Source: Pseudomonadota bacterium
GTDB lineage: Bacteria; Pseudomonadota; Gammaproteobacteria; Xanthomonadales; Xanthomonadaceae
Direction of reading: 5' to 3'
DNA: 56,491 nt
Assembly (NCBI GenBank): GCA_018240435.1
Contig: JAFEFT010000023.1
Span: forward strand, 1-56,491
The position numbers and the translations under genes are program-made. Under the pieces are notes generated by a model, which did not search any database, had not been told where the DNA came from, and worked only from the letters and a program-made list of their open reading frames with translations. Below, piece after piece: positions 34,325-49,334 of this stretch (its first letter is position 1; each line of letters opens with the position of its first letter).

Positions 34325-34356
34325 GAACCCGCCCGCGTGGCGGGTTCGTCGTTTTT
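34325..34356 (+). terminator. Intrinsic terminator after the tail operon
   Basis: GAACCCGCC (34325-34333) pairs with GGCGGGTTC (34339-34347) over CGCGT, followed by GTCGTTTTT. It shares the AACCCGCC core and TCGTTT tail with the hairpin at 20528. Confidence 0.75.
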
Positions 34357-34367
34357 GGAGACCGCCC

Positions 34368-34670
34368 ATGACTGAACCGACCCAAGCCCCCGCCCTCGTC
34401 GAGAACATGCTGCTCCTGCGCCGCGAGGACTTCGAAGACCTGCTCGACCGTGCCGCCGAGCGCGGAGCCGAGCGGGTGCTCGCGCACCTCGGCCTCGAGA
34501 ACGGCCACGCCGCCCGCGACCTCCGCGAGCTGCGCGATCTGCTGGAAGCGTGGCGCGACGCGCGCCGCACCGCGTGGCAGACCACCATCAAGTTGCTGAC
34601 GACCGCCATCCTCGCCGCACTGCTGGTCGGGGCCGCCATCAAGCTGAAGCTGATGGGAGGTGGCCAATGA
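34368..34670 (+). CDS. Small membrane protein of the lysis cassette (DUF6127-like)
   Basis: A 100-aa protein: an acidic helical N-terminus (LLLRREDFEDLLDRAAERGAERV), then one membrane helix near the C-terminus (LLTTAILAALLVGAAIKLKL). TTGGAGA precedes ATG 34368. It overlaps the holin-like gene by 4 bp, so it is probably a holin, antiholin or regulatory membrane partner. The family name is from memory. Confidence 0.55.
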   Translation: MTEPTQAPALVENMLLLRREDFEDLLDRAAERGAERVLAHLGLENGHAARDLRELRDLLEAWRDARRTAWQTTIKLLTTAILAALLVGAAIKLKLMGGGQ

Positions 34671-35143
34671 TCGAGACCCTGCTCGGCGGCCTCCTCGGCG
34701 GGGCCTTCCGTCTCGCGCCGGAGATCCTCAAGTGGCTGGACCGCAAGGGCGAGCGCAGTCACGAACTCGCCATGCAGGACAAGGCGCTGGAGTTCGAGAA
34801 GCTGCGCGGCGCCCAGCGCATGGCCGAGATCGGCGCGAGTGCAGATGCCGCGTGGAACACCGGGGCCATCGAGGCCTTGCGCGAAGCGGTCGCGGCGCAG
34901 GGGCGGCCCTCGGGCGTGAAGTGGGCCGATGCGCTGTCCAGCAGCGTCCGTCCGGTGATCACCTACTGGTTCATGGCGCTGTACTGCGCGGCCAAGACTG
35001 CCGCCTTCGTGGGTGCCATCGAGGCCGGGGCGGACTGGATCCCCGCCATCCAGGCGGCCTGGACCGAGGCCGACCAGGCCCTGTGGGCCGGGGTGCTGAA
35101 CTTCTGGTTCCTCGGCCGCGTGTTCGACCGGGTGCGGCCGTGA
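34667..35143 (+). CDS. Putative holin
   Basis: A 158-aa protein (MIETLLGGLLGGAFRLAPEILKW, RSHELAMQDKALEFEKLR). Hydrophobic segments at about 5-20, 95-120 (PVITYWFMALYCAAKTAAFVG) and 135-150 suit a phage holin of the T7-superfamily/DUF3154-like kind, which makes the inner-membrane hole for the lysozyme encoded next. The 4-bp overlap with the lysozyme supports a lysis cassette. Confidence 0.65.
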   Translation: MIETLLGGLLGGAFRLAPEILKWLDRKGERSHELAMQDKALEFEKLRGAQRMAEIGASADAAWNTGAIEALREAVAAQGRPSGVKWADALSSSVRPVITYWFMALYCAAKTAAFVGAIEAGADWIPAIQAAWTEADQALWAGVLNFWFLGRVFDRVRP

Positions 35144-35595
35144 TTGCGGTACCCCAAGCGGCCATCGAGCTGGCCAAACGCTTTGAGGGCTTCCACCGCG
35201 TGCCCAAGCACGATCCCAACCGCGCCTATCCGTACATCTGTCCGGCCGGCTATCCGACGATCGGCTATGGTCACCTCTGCGATCCGAAGCACCCGCCGAT
35301 CACCGAAGCAGAGGCCGAGGCCTACCTCGCCCAGGATCTGAAGGTGGCGCTCGCCGCCACGCTGCGCTACTGCCCTGTGCTGGCGACCGAGCCGGAAGGG
35401 CGGCTCGCCGCCATCGTCGACTTCACCTTCAACCTCGGCGCCGGGCGGCTGCAGACCTCGACGCTGCGGCGGCGGGTCAATCAGCGGGACTGGCCCGCAG
35501 TTGCAATGGAACTACGTCGATGGGTCTACGGCGGCGGTAAGATGCTCCCAGGGCTCGTAGCACGTCGTGATCTCGAGGCTCGATTGGTTCAGTGA
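35140..35595 (+). CDS. Endolysin, GH24 lysozyme
   Basis: A 151-aa lysozyme: ELAKRFEGFHRVP (catalytic Glu16) and ICPAGYPTIGYGHLCDP (the T-I-G-Y-G-H signature) of the T4-type GH24 family, with FTFNLGAGRLQTSTLRRRVNQ and RRWVYGGGKMLPGLVARRDLE in the C-terminal lobe. No signal peptide, so it relies on the holin. GTG 35140 overlaps the holin stop. It is the last rightward phage gene. Confidence 0.92.
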   Translation: MIAVPQAAIELAKRFEGFHRVPKHDPNRAYPYICPAGYPTIGYGHLCDPKHPPITEAEAEAYLAQDLKVALAATLRYCPVLATEPEGRLAAIVDFTFNLGAGRLQTSTLRRRVNQRDWPAVAMELRRWVYGGGKMLPGLVARRDLEARLVQ

Positions 35596-35644
35596 GTGTT
35601 GACCTCCGAACTCCTTGAGGCAGATGCGCTTGCAAACGACGAAG

Positions 35645-37774
35645 TCAGCGAAGCCAAGCGGGAAGCTGAACAGGGGCCGAGGCTGCGAAGCGTTCCTGGA
35701 TGGTGAAGAAGAGCTTCCCGGCCCTTTCCAGCACGGGATCGGGAAGCACGACGCCCCGCTGCGACCACGACGAAACCAGTTGAAGAGCGACCGTGGTCTT
35801 CCAGCCATCGGGCAAGTCGATGCCCTTCTCTTTAGCGGAAGCCTTGATTCGATCGGGAAGACTGCGGGACCTACCGTCGTCTTCTGGCAGGCGAAGCGGC
35901 TCTGACAAGAGAGGATTGAGGACTGGTAGGATGACGTCCTCTCCAAGGATGTCTTCAATCTCGACGGTAGCTCCTGGCTGTTGTAAGGCCTCGTCGAGCA
36001 TGACGATGTTGCTGTCTTTCCCGAGATACAACTCCTTGAGAAGTGCATCGCGCCTGACTCGACCAGCCTCGTCGGAATCGAGAAGGATCAGGGGCCGAAC
36101 GTCCTGCCCGAGGAACAAGGCCGCTATGTGACCGACGAGCTTAGTCCCGCCGCACGGCGTGATGTAGATGTCCTCCGAAAGCACGGGAAGACCCTTCGCA
36201 CGGCACTGCTGGTTAAGTGCGTGAAGGTAGTAGTAATCGCTCATGCCCTCGACGAGCACATTCTTCTTGTGCTGGAAGAGGCCGCGCAACATGGCGTAGC
36301 CAGCGGCGGCTTGCAGCGGAAAGATGGTCTCGCGGTCTCTGGGCCATGTATCGGCACTGATCCGCGAGTGGCCCGTGTTGTCCTCCGTGACAGGGCGGAC
36401 GCGATAGATGTGCTCGCCGTCCACGAGGAACGGCGAGTGGGTCGTATATACGAGCTGGTTCTTCTCGGCCAGGCGCTCGAAGAAGACCAGAAGCTCCTGC
36501 TGAGCCGTTGGATGTAGGTTCATCCCCGGCTCGTCGAGAAGAAGGATTGCGTCCTTGTGCCCCTCTTCGGACTCTACGAGGAACACCAGGTAGAAGGAGA
36601 AGAACCACTGGAAGCCCTTGCTTCGGGCTTCCAGCTCGATTTCCACATCCGGCCTTCGGTCGTCAGCGACCCAGATTCGGAAATAGTCGCCGTCAGCGTG
36701 ATAGCGTATCTTGTGCCGGCGCTGCGACCACCAGTCAGAGAACCGGGTGCTTATGTCGTTCGACGCAGAGTTGAGGCGGATCGCGCGCTCCTCTTTTCGC
36801 CGTTGATCCTTGGCAACGGTCTCGGCGTTTGGCTGTTGGCCGTTCTGACGTTGCGCCCTAGCTTCTTCCGCACCTAGGTCAGCTATGTCCTTCGCGTCGA
36901 GCGCGACATGCTTGAACATCGCATTGATCGTGCGTACGCGAGGATTGTTTCGATCACGTTGAAGGTCTTCGAGGAACCGCGGCAGATAAATCGCACTGTC
37001 AAGGACACCGTAGTTCTCGAAGTAGATCAGAACGGGAAGCGCGTCTTCGATCAAGCTGTCGAGCTTGGGCAGGACTGGTCCTTCCTTGGCTGCTTCGAGA
37101 ATCGGATCAACTGCCTCGTGGAGCGCTTCGATAAGATCGGCGGTCTGTGGGCTGCTCTTGGTCTCTGCCTCAGCCTTTAGCTTGGCGAGCGTCTTGGCCC
37201 CGGCGTCACCGCGAAGGTCTGCGGAACCCTTGAGCTTGTCCTGCCACTGAGTCGCCCACTGTGCGAGCGCGTTCCTTGTCTCGGCAGTTGCCTCTTCCTG
37301 CTCGGGCGTTGGTGCTCGGAGGCGACGCGCGCCGCTGGCAAAAGCCTTCAGTCCAGCAAGTATGGGCTCTGGCGAAAGGGGTTGCTCGGCGATATCAGGT
37401 TCGTATTCGAACGTGATGGAGCCGTCGTAGTAGCGCGTCGCAATCACTTCGGTTGGCGGGATCTGATCGGGTGGCAGCAGATCCGCCATATCTGCTTTCA
37501 GTGCATCGTCAACCGCAAAGGCGACGGAGCAGACAGGCCAGTCACTACCCTTCGAGCCACCGCCGACGAAATCCCGCATGTAGCGGTCGCGCGGAAACTC
37601 GCGCATTGGGTCGTATGGCTCCGGGGACGCCGGATTGAACTTGTGCAAGGCCTTTAGGAGCGCGGTCTTTCCAGATTCGTTACGCCCAACAAATGCCGTC
37701 ACTTGGTCAAGCAAGATCCAACCACTGTCATCGATGTTTCTGAAGTTCTGGATTCTGAACCGCTTAGCCTTCAT
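35645..37774 (-). CDS. OLD-family ATP-dependent nuclease
   Basis: A 709-aa ATPase-Toprim nuclease. Walker A is GRNESGKTALLKAL (30-43), the ABC-type LLLDEPGMNLHP lies near 410, and a C-terminal Toprim domain shows VLVEGMSDYYYL (near 506) and LILLDSDEAG (near 563). OLD nucleases (P2 Old, Gabija GajA relatives) degrade or nick phage DNA. It reads against the phage late genes, from 50 bp after the lysozyme, with lower GC than the phage, so it belongs to the island. It lies 64 bp beyond the DUF499 gene and may be co-transcribed. No UvrD-type partner is seen, so it is not a complete Gabija. Confidence 0.85.
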   Translation of the reverse strand: MKAKRFRIQNFRNIDDSGWILLDQVTAFVGRNESGKTALLKALHKFNPASPEPYDPMREFPRDRYMRDFVGGGSKGSDWPVCSVAFAVDDALKADMADLLPPDQIPPTEVIATRYYDGSITFEYEPDIAEQPLSPEPILAGLKAFASGARRLRAPTPEQEEATAETRNALAQWATQWQDKLKGSADLRGDAGAKTLAKLKAEAETKSSPQTADLIEALHEAVDPILEAAKEGPVLPKLDSLIEDALPVLIYFENYGVLDSAIYLPRFLEDLQRDRNNPRVRTINAMFKHVALDAKDIADLGAEEARAQRQNGQQPNAETVAKDQRRKEERAIRLNSASNDISTRFSDWWSQRRHKIRYHADGDYFRIWVADDRRPDVEIELEARSKGFQWFFSFYLVFLVESEEGHKDAILLLDEPGMNLHPTAQQELLVFFERLAEKNQLVYTTHSPFLVDGEHIYRVRPVTEDNTGHSRISADTWPRDRETIFPLQAAAGYAMLRGLFQHKKNVLVEGMSDYYYLHALNQQCRAKGLPVLSEDIYITPCGGTKLVGHIAALFLGQDVRPLILLDSDEAGRVRRDALLKELYLGKDSNIVMLDEALQQPGATVEIEDILGEDVILPVLNPLLSEPLRLPEDDGRSRSLPDRIKASAKEKGIDLPDGWKTTVALQLVSSWSQRGVVLPDPVLERAGKLFFTIQERFAASAPVQLPAWLR

Positions 37775-37838
37775 GGCATTTCCCCTTGCTTGTCTGATCC
37801 TGTCGGTGGCCTTTGGATGATCCCCGCGGTCGGCCTCG

Positions 37839-40706
37839 CTACTCGCCCACCTCGAACTCCGCGTTCTTGAACTTGAGCACGTTGCAGTTCTCCTTCACCA
37901 CGCGCTGCAGGCCGTCATCGAATCCGGAGGGAGACTCGGCCTGGATCTCGATGGCGATCTTCACCTTGACGCCGGGGCGCATGGTGAACTGCTGAACGAC
38001 CTCGTCGACCAGATCGGCGAACTGCTTCTTCGCCAGGAACGGGTCGAGCTCGATGCTGCCGTAGAACTGCTTCTTGACGATCTGGCCGGCGGTCGCGCCA
38101 CCGGCTTGGTAGCCCCCTTTGGCCGAGTCTTCGACGTGCGAGGTTTCGCCGCCGCCAGCCGGAGCCGTTGCGGTGCTTGCGCCCGTTCCGGCTTCAGCGG
38201 TCTTGGCACGCGAGGCCTCTTCAGACGCGCGCAGGGCTTCCATGTACGCGGCGGCCGTCAGCGGCTCGATCAGCAGCAGCGACGAATCCATGATGAGCGA
38301 CGTGCGCTTGCTGTAGCTGAAGCCGATGTAGCGACCATCTTCCTTGCCCTGCGCGAAGCCGAAGAACTCACGGCTCTCGGCGCCCGCTGCCATCGTGTTC
38401 TGGAACACGGTGTCGTCTTTCAGGCGGGGCAGGTAGAGCTGCTGGCAGCTCTGCTGCCAGACGGTAAGCGCCGGAACGTCCTTGACGTCATCCTTCCAGA
38501 ACCAGTCCTTCAGCACCTTGGCCAGGTGGATCGGCGCCCACTCGGTGATGAGCAGCTCGTTCTCCTTGAGGACGCGTTCGATCTCCTGCGACCAGTTCTG
38601 CGCGCCCGGGTTGAGCGGAAAGTGCTCCCACATCACCTCAGACAGCCCTTTGCCCGGCCGCGCCTCTTGCACCGGGGCCAGCAGCCACTTATAGGTCTCA
38701 CGAATCATCCGCCGCACAGTCTCCTCGGCCTGCTCCAGGCTGGCTTGCGCCTGCTTGGCCATCAGGTTGTCGAGGACGATGCGGTTGTCTTTGTAGTCGC
38801 CGACGATGCTGCGCCATGCCAGGAACGAGCGCACGTGGTCCTTCAGGCGGCTGACGCTGTCGTAGTCCGCTGCCACGAAGATCAGGCGATTCTGCTTGAA
38901 GCGGGGCTGGTCACCACGCTTCTTCAGGATCTCGGTGGCGCGCTCCACTGCCAGGCTCTGGCCGCTTTTACTGAAGGCCGCATCTGGCGGCAGCACCACC
39001 AGCCGCAATGCCCAGTCGTCCGGCACGTCGCCGCTGCCGGTGAAGATGTGGATGCCGCCGAAGACGCCGCTGGCAAAGCTGCGCTGCACGCGCTCTCGGA
39101 TCGTGGGGAACACGTCCTCCTTGTCCTGGAAGCGGCGCTTGCGCTCTTCCATCTCGCGCCGCAGGTTCGGGCGCGTGTCCAGCCAGAAGCGGTTGTTGGC
39201 GTGGTTCAGGTAGTGCAGCCGGTCGGAGAGGCGCCTCAGCGCATCCTTGTAAAGATTGACCTGCTGGCCGGGCTGGGCGACACCCAGCAGCACGCGCTCC
39301 AGCTCCAACCCCCGCACCAGCTGGTTGGACGCGATCTGGACGGAATGCGGAGCGCTGCCCAGGAAGATCGCGCGGGCAGTGCGGCGGCAGGCCTGCACAC
39401 TACCGAAACGGGTGTCCTTGTTTTCGATCTCCCAGGTTTCGGAGCGCTCGCCATCCACGTCGCGCTCGATCACCGGGTCCCAGCCCTGCGGCAGGTAGTA
39501 GATGGCCTCGTTGCGCGTGTCGGCATCCATCAGCGGGATGCTGCCGGGCATGATCAACGGGTCGTTGTTGCCGTCCTTCCACAGGCGATGGATAACCTTG
39601 GCCATCAGCTTCAGCACGCCGCGGGTGCGCTGGAAGTTGTCCAGCGTGGACCAGTCCTCGTACAGGCGGTCGAACACCTCGGGGTGGATGGGATAGGCGT
39701 GGACCAGGCGCTCGAAGTACTTGCTGTCCTGCGTCTCCTGGGGAAAGTCCTCGCGGTTGGCGATGTAGTAGTCCGCGAACGCGCGGCAGACCGACTCCAT
39801 CGCCAGCTTGTCGTTGATGTTGGTAAAAAGGCGGCGGCGGACGATCTCGAACGCTTCCTCGGTGGCCACCGGCTTCCACAGTGCCTGCACGCGGCCGAAG
39901 TAGTGTTCGAGCGCACGCAGGGCCTTCACGCCTTGCTGGCTGCCGGCCTCGCGATCCGAGAACGGCAGCGAGGCGAGCAGCACCGCAGTCGGCACCGCCT
40001 TCAGGGCCTCGGTGAGTGCCTGCACGAAGGAGAGTTGGGTGTCGTAAGTGCCGCCCGAGAGCGTCTTACCCTCCTCGAACTGCGACACGTAGCGCACCAG
40101 CTCGTCCATCAGGATCACGCACGGAGCGCTGGCCGCCAGCATGTCCGCGAGCTCCTTCTTGCCCGGAGCGGTGCCGGTCAGGTCCGCTTCTTTCACGAAC
40201 TCGTAGCTGGCCTCGCCGCCCAGCTGCCAGGCCAGTTCACCCCAGAGCGTACGCACTGTGCAGCCGTCATGGATGCGCGGCTTGCTGGCCAGGCTCAGCA
40301 GATCCACGCCGTCGAGCACAGCGATACGGGCCTTGGGCAACTCCGTCACGCCGGCTGCATCCAGAATCGGGGGCACGCCCTGAAGCTCGCTCGCCGGCGC
40401 CGCCCCCTTGGCGAGGTGGTAGACCGCCAGCATCGTGTGCGTCTTACCGCCGCCGAATGCGGTCTGAAGCTGGATGACCGGATCGCCGCCTTTGCCGGCC
40501 AGGCGCTTGACCACCGAGTCCAGCAGCAGGCGCATGCCCTCGGTAATGAAGGTGCGCTGGAAGAACAGCACCGGGTTCTGGTACTCCTCGTTGGCCGTAC
40601 GCGCATGCACCCGCGACAGGTCCGCCGCGAACTCGGCCTGCTGGAACTTGCCCTCCCGCACATCGGAATGCGGCTCTGCGATCTCGCGCCAGGGTTTCAG
40701 TGTCAT
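37839..40706 (-). CDS. DUF499 ATPase of the defence locus
   Basis: A 955-aa ATPase. Walker A is [11 protein letters not shown] (83-93) and Walker [13 protein letters not shown] (196-207), typical of DUF499 proteins. A low-complexity linker (about 835-885, Ala/Thr/Gly) separates a C-terminal domain ([23 protein letters not shown]). ATG 40706 (MTLKPWRE) is chosen for its GGGGA site; an upstream TTG at 40718 abuts the methyltransferase stop. DUF499 and DUF1156 genes are commonly paired in helicase-methylase-ATPase loci; the ATPase may couple recognition to helicase or nuclease action. Confidence 0.87.
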   Translation of the reverse strand: MTLKPWREIAEPHSDVREGKFQQAEFAADLSRVHARTANEEYQNPVLFFQRTFITEGMRLLLDSVVKRLAGKGGDPVIQLQTAFGGGKTHTMLAVYHLAKGAAPASELQGVPPILDAAGVTELPKARIAVLDGVDLLSLASKPRIHDGCTVRTLWGELAWQLGGEASYEFVKEADLTGTAPGKKELADMLAASAPCVILMDELVRYVSQFEEGKTLSGGTYDTQLSFVQALTEALKAVPTAVLLASLPFSDREAGSQQGVKALRALEHYFGRVQALWKPVATEEAFEIVRRRLFTNINDKLAMESVCRAFADYYIANREDFPQETQDSKYFERLVHAYPIHPEVFDRLYEDWSTLDNFQRTRGVLKLMAKVIHRLWKDGNNDPLIMPGSIPLMDADTRNEAIYYLPQGWDPVIERDVDGERSETWEIENKDTRFGSVQACRRTARAIFLGSAPHSVQIASNQLVRGLELERVLLGVAQPGQQVNLYKDALRRLSDRLHYLNHANNRFWLDTRPNLRREMEERKRRFQDKEDVFPTIRERVQRSFASGVFGGIHIFTGSGDVPDDWALRLVVLPPDAAFSKSGQSLAVERATEILKKRGDQPRFKQNRLIFVAADYDSVSRLKDHVRSFLAWRSIVGDYKDNRIVLDNLMAKQAQASLEQAEETVRRMIRETYKWLLAPVQEARPGKGLSEVMWEHFPLNPGAQNWSQEIERVLKENELLITEWAPIHLAKVLKDWFWKDDVKDVPALTVWQQSCQQLYLPRLKDDTVFQNTMAAGAESREFFGFAQGKEDGRYIGFSYSKRTSLIMDSSLLLIEPLTAAAYMEALRASEEASRAKTAEAGTGASTATAPAGGGETSHVEDSAKGGYQAGGATAGQIVKKQFYGSIELDPFLAKKQFADLVDEVVQQFTMRPGVKVKIAIEIQAESPSGFDDGLQRVVKENCNVLKFKNAEFEVGE

Positions 40707-40718
40707 GATCTTCCCCAA

Positions 40719-43604
<2,886 letters not shown>

Positions 43605-44657
43605 TCAGTCGTCCTTCTCCCAGCCGGCCTTGCCATCGCAATGGCTACAACCGGCCCAGAAACTGTGTTCCATGTCGCCAGTGTTGAATTCGTTGCACCA
43701 CTGACACTGTTCAATGTGGTCCGAGATGTCGAAGCAGCTCGCACAGAAATAGTGATCGCCCCGCCTGACCACGGTGTGGTAGCCCTCGCATGCACCGCAG
43801 TTGGCAGGCTCCCAGCCGTCGTCACCATCCTTGATGCCGATGTGCGCGGCGACGTGATCCGTCAGCGCATCCACCAGATGCTCAGGTTCGATACCTTCCT
43901 CGCAGTGCTCGCAAGTCGAGTAGCCCACGTTCGCAATGACGATGGGTTCGCCGCAGTGCGGGCACTCGAGTTCGACCTGGATTTCGGTGTGATCACACAC
44001 CAGGCAGCGCAGCGATGCGATCTGGTCGTCGAGGTTGTTCGGCACGGCCGCCTTGAACCCGCAGGCACTGCACGCTTTCGGCGTATTGCCTGCCTTGCGC
44101 GCAACCTCCAGTTCGGTCTTGAGCGCCTTGAACTTGGCGCTCAAGTACTTCCGGTGCCCCTTCATCGCACGATCAGCGCGTGCGATCTCGCCGCCGAAGT
44201 CGTGGAAGTATCGGTCCCATCGGATCAACAGGCGATGCAGATGGAACCACGAGCGGCAATGCTCGGCGACGATCTGTTCCTTCGCCTTCTCATCGCTGTC
44301 CATCTCGGGGTGGAAGAAGTGAACCAGCTTGTTGCGATGGTTCGCCAGCGCACGAAAGCTGCCGTAGGCGTCGTCGCTGATGTCTTCGCCTGCAATATCA
44401 CGAATTCGTGCTCGGATCTCTTCCAGGGTGACCGAGATGAAGTCCCCGGCCATGAACTTGGCCAGGTTGGCCTGTTCCGGCCTGGAAACGATCAGCGACC
44501 AATGCTCCTTCATCAGCCGCGCTTTGAGCAGCATCTCCACCGCGGCGCAGAAATGGATGACAGAGTACTTGGGCGCCTTGTCGAATTCCTCGATGCCGCG
44601 CTCCAGGAAGTCGAAGGCATTGCGGGTCAGTGAATCAAAGATGTGGTGGTGGGTCAT
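43605..44657 (-). CDS. HEPN-like protein with C-terminal zinc ribbons
   Basis: A 350-aa protein. The helical N-terminus contains ANHRNKLVHFFH, giving the R-x4-H motif (R108, H113) characteristic of HEPN ribonucleases. From about residue 195 there are many CxxC pairs (CSACG, CLVCD, CPHCG, CEHCEE, CGACEG, CASCF, CQWCN, CSHCDG), forming several zinc ribbons. HEPN domains often act as RNases in abortive infection and toxin-antitoxin systems. It sits between the NYN gene (9 bp) and the methyltransferase (0 bp), so it is in the same operon. Function inferred from the motif. Confidence 0.7.
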   Translation of the reverse strand: MTHHHIFDSLTRNAFDFLERGIEEFDKAPKYSVIHFCAAVEMLLKARLMKEHWSLIVSRPEQANLAKFMAGDFISVTLEEIRARIRDIAGEDISDDAYGSFRALANHRNKLVHFFHPEMDSDEKAKEQIVAEHCRSWFHLHRLLIRWDRYFHDFGGEIARADRAMKGHRKYLSAKFKALKTELEVARKAGNTPKACSACGFKAAVPNNLDDQIASLRCLVCDHTEIQVELECPHCGEPIVIANVGYSTCEHCEEGIEPEHLVDALTDHVAAHIGIKDGDDGWEPANCGACEGYHTVVRRGDHYFCASCFDISDHIEQCQWCNEFNTGDMEHSFWAGCSHCDGKAGWEKDD

Positions 44658-44666
44658 GACATTCCC

Positions 44667-45287
44667 TTATCGCCAATGCACCGGGCGATTGATCACGTAC
44701 CCGCTGGCCGTGGTTACTGCTGCAGGCAATTGGTTCTGTCGTACCTTGGTTTCGCTGATGGTGAAAGCTGCTGTTGCAGCAGTGGCAAGCTGCACGGAAT
44801 TACGCCCCGGAGGTTGGGCCACGATGACGCGCTTGGCCGGGAACCGGGCGCGCACTTGCTGTACCGGCGTGGTCAGATCGCTGTCGGCCGAAATCAGCAG
44901 TGCGGTGTCGAAACGGTCATCGAAGGCGTCGGCGAGTAGCTGGACCGCGATGTTGACGTCGGTCATCTTCTCTTCGTAGTCGGTCCACGTGTTGCCGCAG
45001 CGCCGACATTGGCGGCCCTTGGGCAGGTAGTGGCCGAATTGGATCGTCAGCAGTGGTGAGGTGGCCAGCGCATCCAGATAATCAGCCTGCCGCTGCATGT
45101 CGGCGTGGTTGTTGCCCGTCAGGCTGATGCGCGCCGTGAAGTAGTGAGCCGCCTGCAGCGTTTGCCCCGGTTTGAGCAGGGAGCGTGACAAGCCCACCAC
45201 ATCGAGCCAATAGTGGCGCTTCCACCCCTTGCTCTTGAGGCCGAAGTAGAGGTTGAATCCATCGATGTAGGCGATTACGCGCGACAT
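44667..45287 (-). CDS. NYN-domain (PIN-like) nuclease
   Basis: A 206-aa protein. It has the NYN signature IAYIDGFNLYFGLKS (Asp9), a mid-protein EKMTDVNIAVQLLADAF and ALLISADSDLTTPVQQV, the acidic residues that bind metal in this PIN-like fold. A CRRCGNTW motif just before EKMTD may bind zinc. NYN proteins cut RNA or act in RNA decay. It is the first gene after the tandem hairpins and the start of a tight four-gene run. Confidence 0.87.
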   Translation of the reverse strand: MSRVIAYIDGFNLYFGLKSKGWKRHYWLDVVGLSRSLLKPGQTLQAAHYFTARISLTGNNHADMQRQADYLDALATSPLLTIQFGHYLPKGRQCRRCGNTWTDYEEKMTDVNIAVQLLADAFDDRFDTALLISADSDLTTPVQQVRARFPAKRVIVAQPPGRNSVQLATAATAAFTISETKVRQNQLPAAVTTASGYVINRPVHWR

Positions 45288-45367
45288 CGCTCGCCCCCTG
45301 CAAAACGCGGGTCACGGTGCGGTGTCTTGACAGCGCAGGCCCGCGTCGCCATAATTGCCCCACTTAA

Positions 45368-45487
45368 CCCCGCTGTCGAGAGCATCGACAGCCCGACGCC
45401 CTCCCCGTGAGGGCGTTTCTCTTTGTGCCCCGCCGCAGATAGCATCTGCGGCCCGACGCCCTCCCCGTGAGGGCGTCTCTGTTTCTG
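45368..45487. repeat. Two 60-bp tandem structured repeats
   Basis: The 60-bp unit occurs twice with exact 60-bp register. Each unit has hairpin 1 (45372-45392; 45432-45452) and hairpin 2 (ACGCCCTC/GAGGGCGT at 45396-45416; 45456-45476). Hairpin 2 is identical. Hairpin 1 differs at three base pairs, all compensated (T74-A90 to C134-G150, T76-A88 to C136-G148, C77-G87 to A137-T147; numbers are the last digits of 45374 etc.). Each unit ends TTCTCTTT or CTCTGTTT on the plus strand. Such covariation points to selected RNA or DNA structure. Confidence 0.8.
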
Positions 45488-45501
45488 GGCGCAGCCCAGG
45501 C

Positions 45502-49032
<3,531 letters not shown>

Positions 49033-49061
49033 GGTGCGCCCCCTTGTTATTGCTTCCCGCC

Positions 49062-49268
49062 TCAGGGCTTGCGCCTGTTGTAGGGCGACTGGTTGGTAGG
49101 CTTGAGGGAGATGTTGTTCTCGCCCGCCTTTGCACGCACCGCGTCCTCCGTGCGGCCCAGCTTCAGGCCGATAACCCGGGTGGGCGTGTTCTCTTGGGCG
49201 AGCTGCTTGAGCTGCTTGACCTCGGCAGGCGTCCATTGCTTGCCGTGGTTGGCGGGAGGCTTAGCCAT
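49062..49268 (-). CDS. Small SANT/Myb-like DNA-binding protein
   Basis: A 68-aa protein ([42 protein letters not shown]). The W-T-x-x-E-x-x-x-L opening and L-G-R-T-x-x-A-V helix are a SANT/Myb-like fold. It is 30 bp before the helicase start, after AGGAGCC at its own start, so it is a likely operon member and possibly a DNA-binding subunit or regulator. Confidence 0.7.
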   Translation of the reverse strand: MAKPPANHGKQWTPAEVKQLKQLAQENTPTRVIGLKLGRTEDAVRAKAGENNISLKPTNQSPYNRRKP

Positions 49269-49334
49269 GATGGGGCTCCTTTCGGCGGTGACGGTCGACG
49301 GGATTGCAGGTGGGGGTGATCGTCATGGTCACCC

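Noticed and set aside
35596-35644. Right attachment site of the prophage
   Set aside because: No tRNA fragment and no copy of any left-edge sequence was found here.
35645-37774. Complete Gabija system
   Set aside because: Only the OLD-like protein is present; no UvrD-type GajB partner is adjacent.
45368-45487. CRISPR array
   Set aside because: Only two units, conserved along nearly the whole 60 bp with no unique spacers, and changes are compensatory inside a hairpin. No cas gene is nearby.
49033-49236. N-terminal extension of the helicase
   Set aside because: Antiparallel logic aside, the segment is the 68-aa SANT-like gene read in another frame; GTG 49032 has a good ribosome-binding site.
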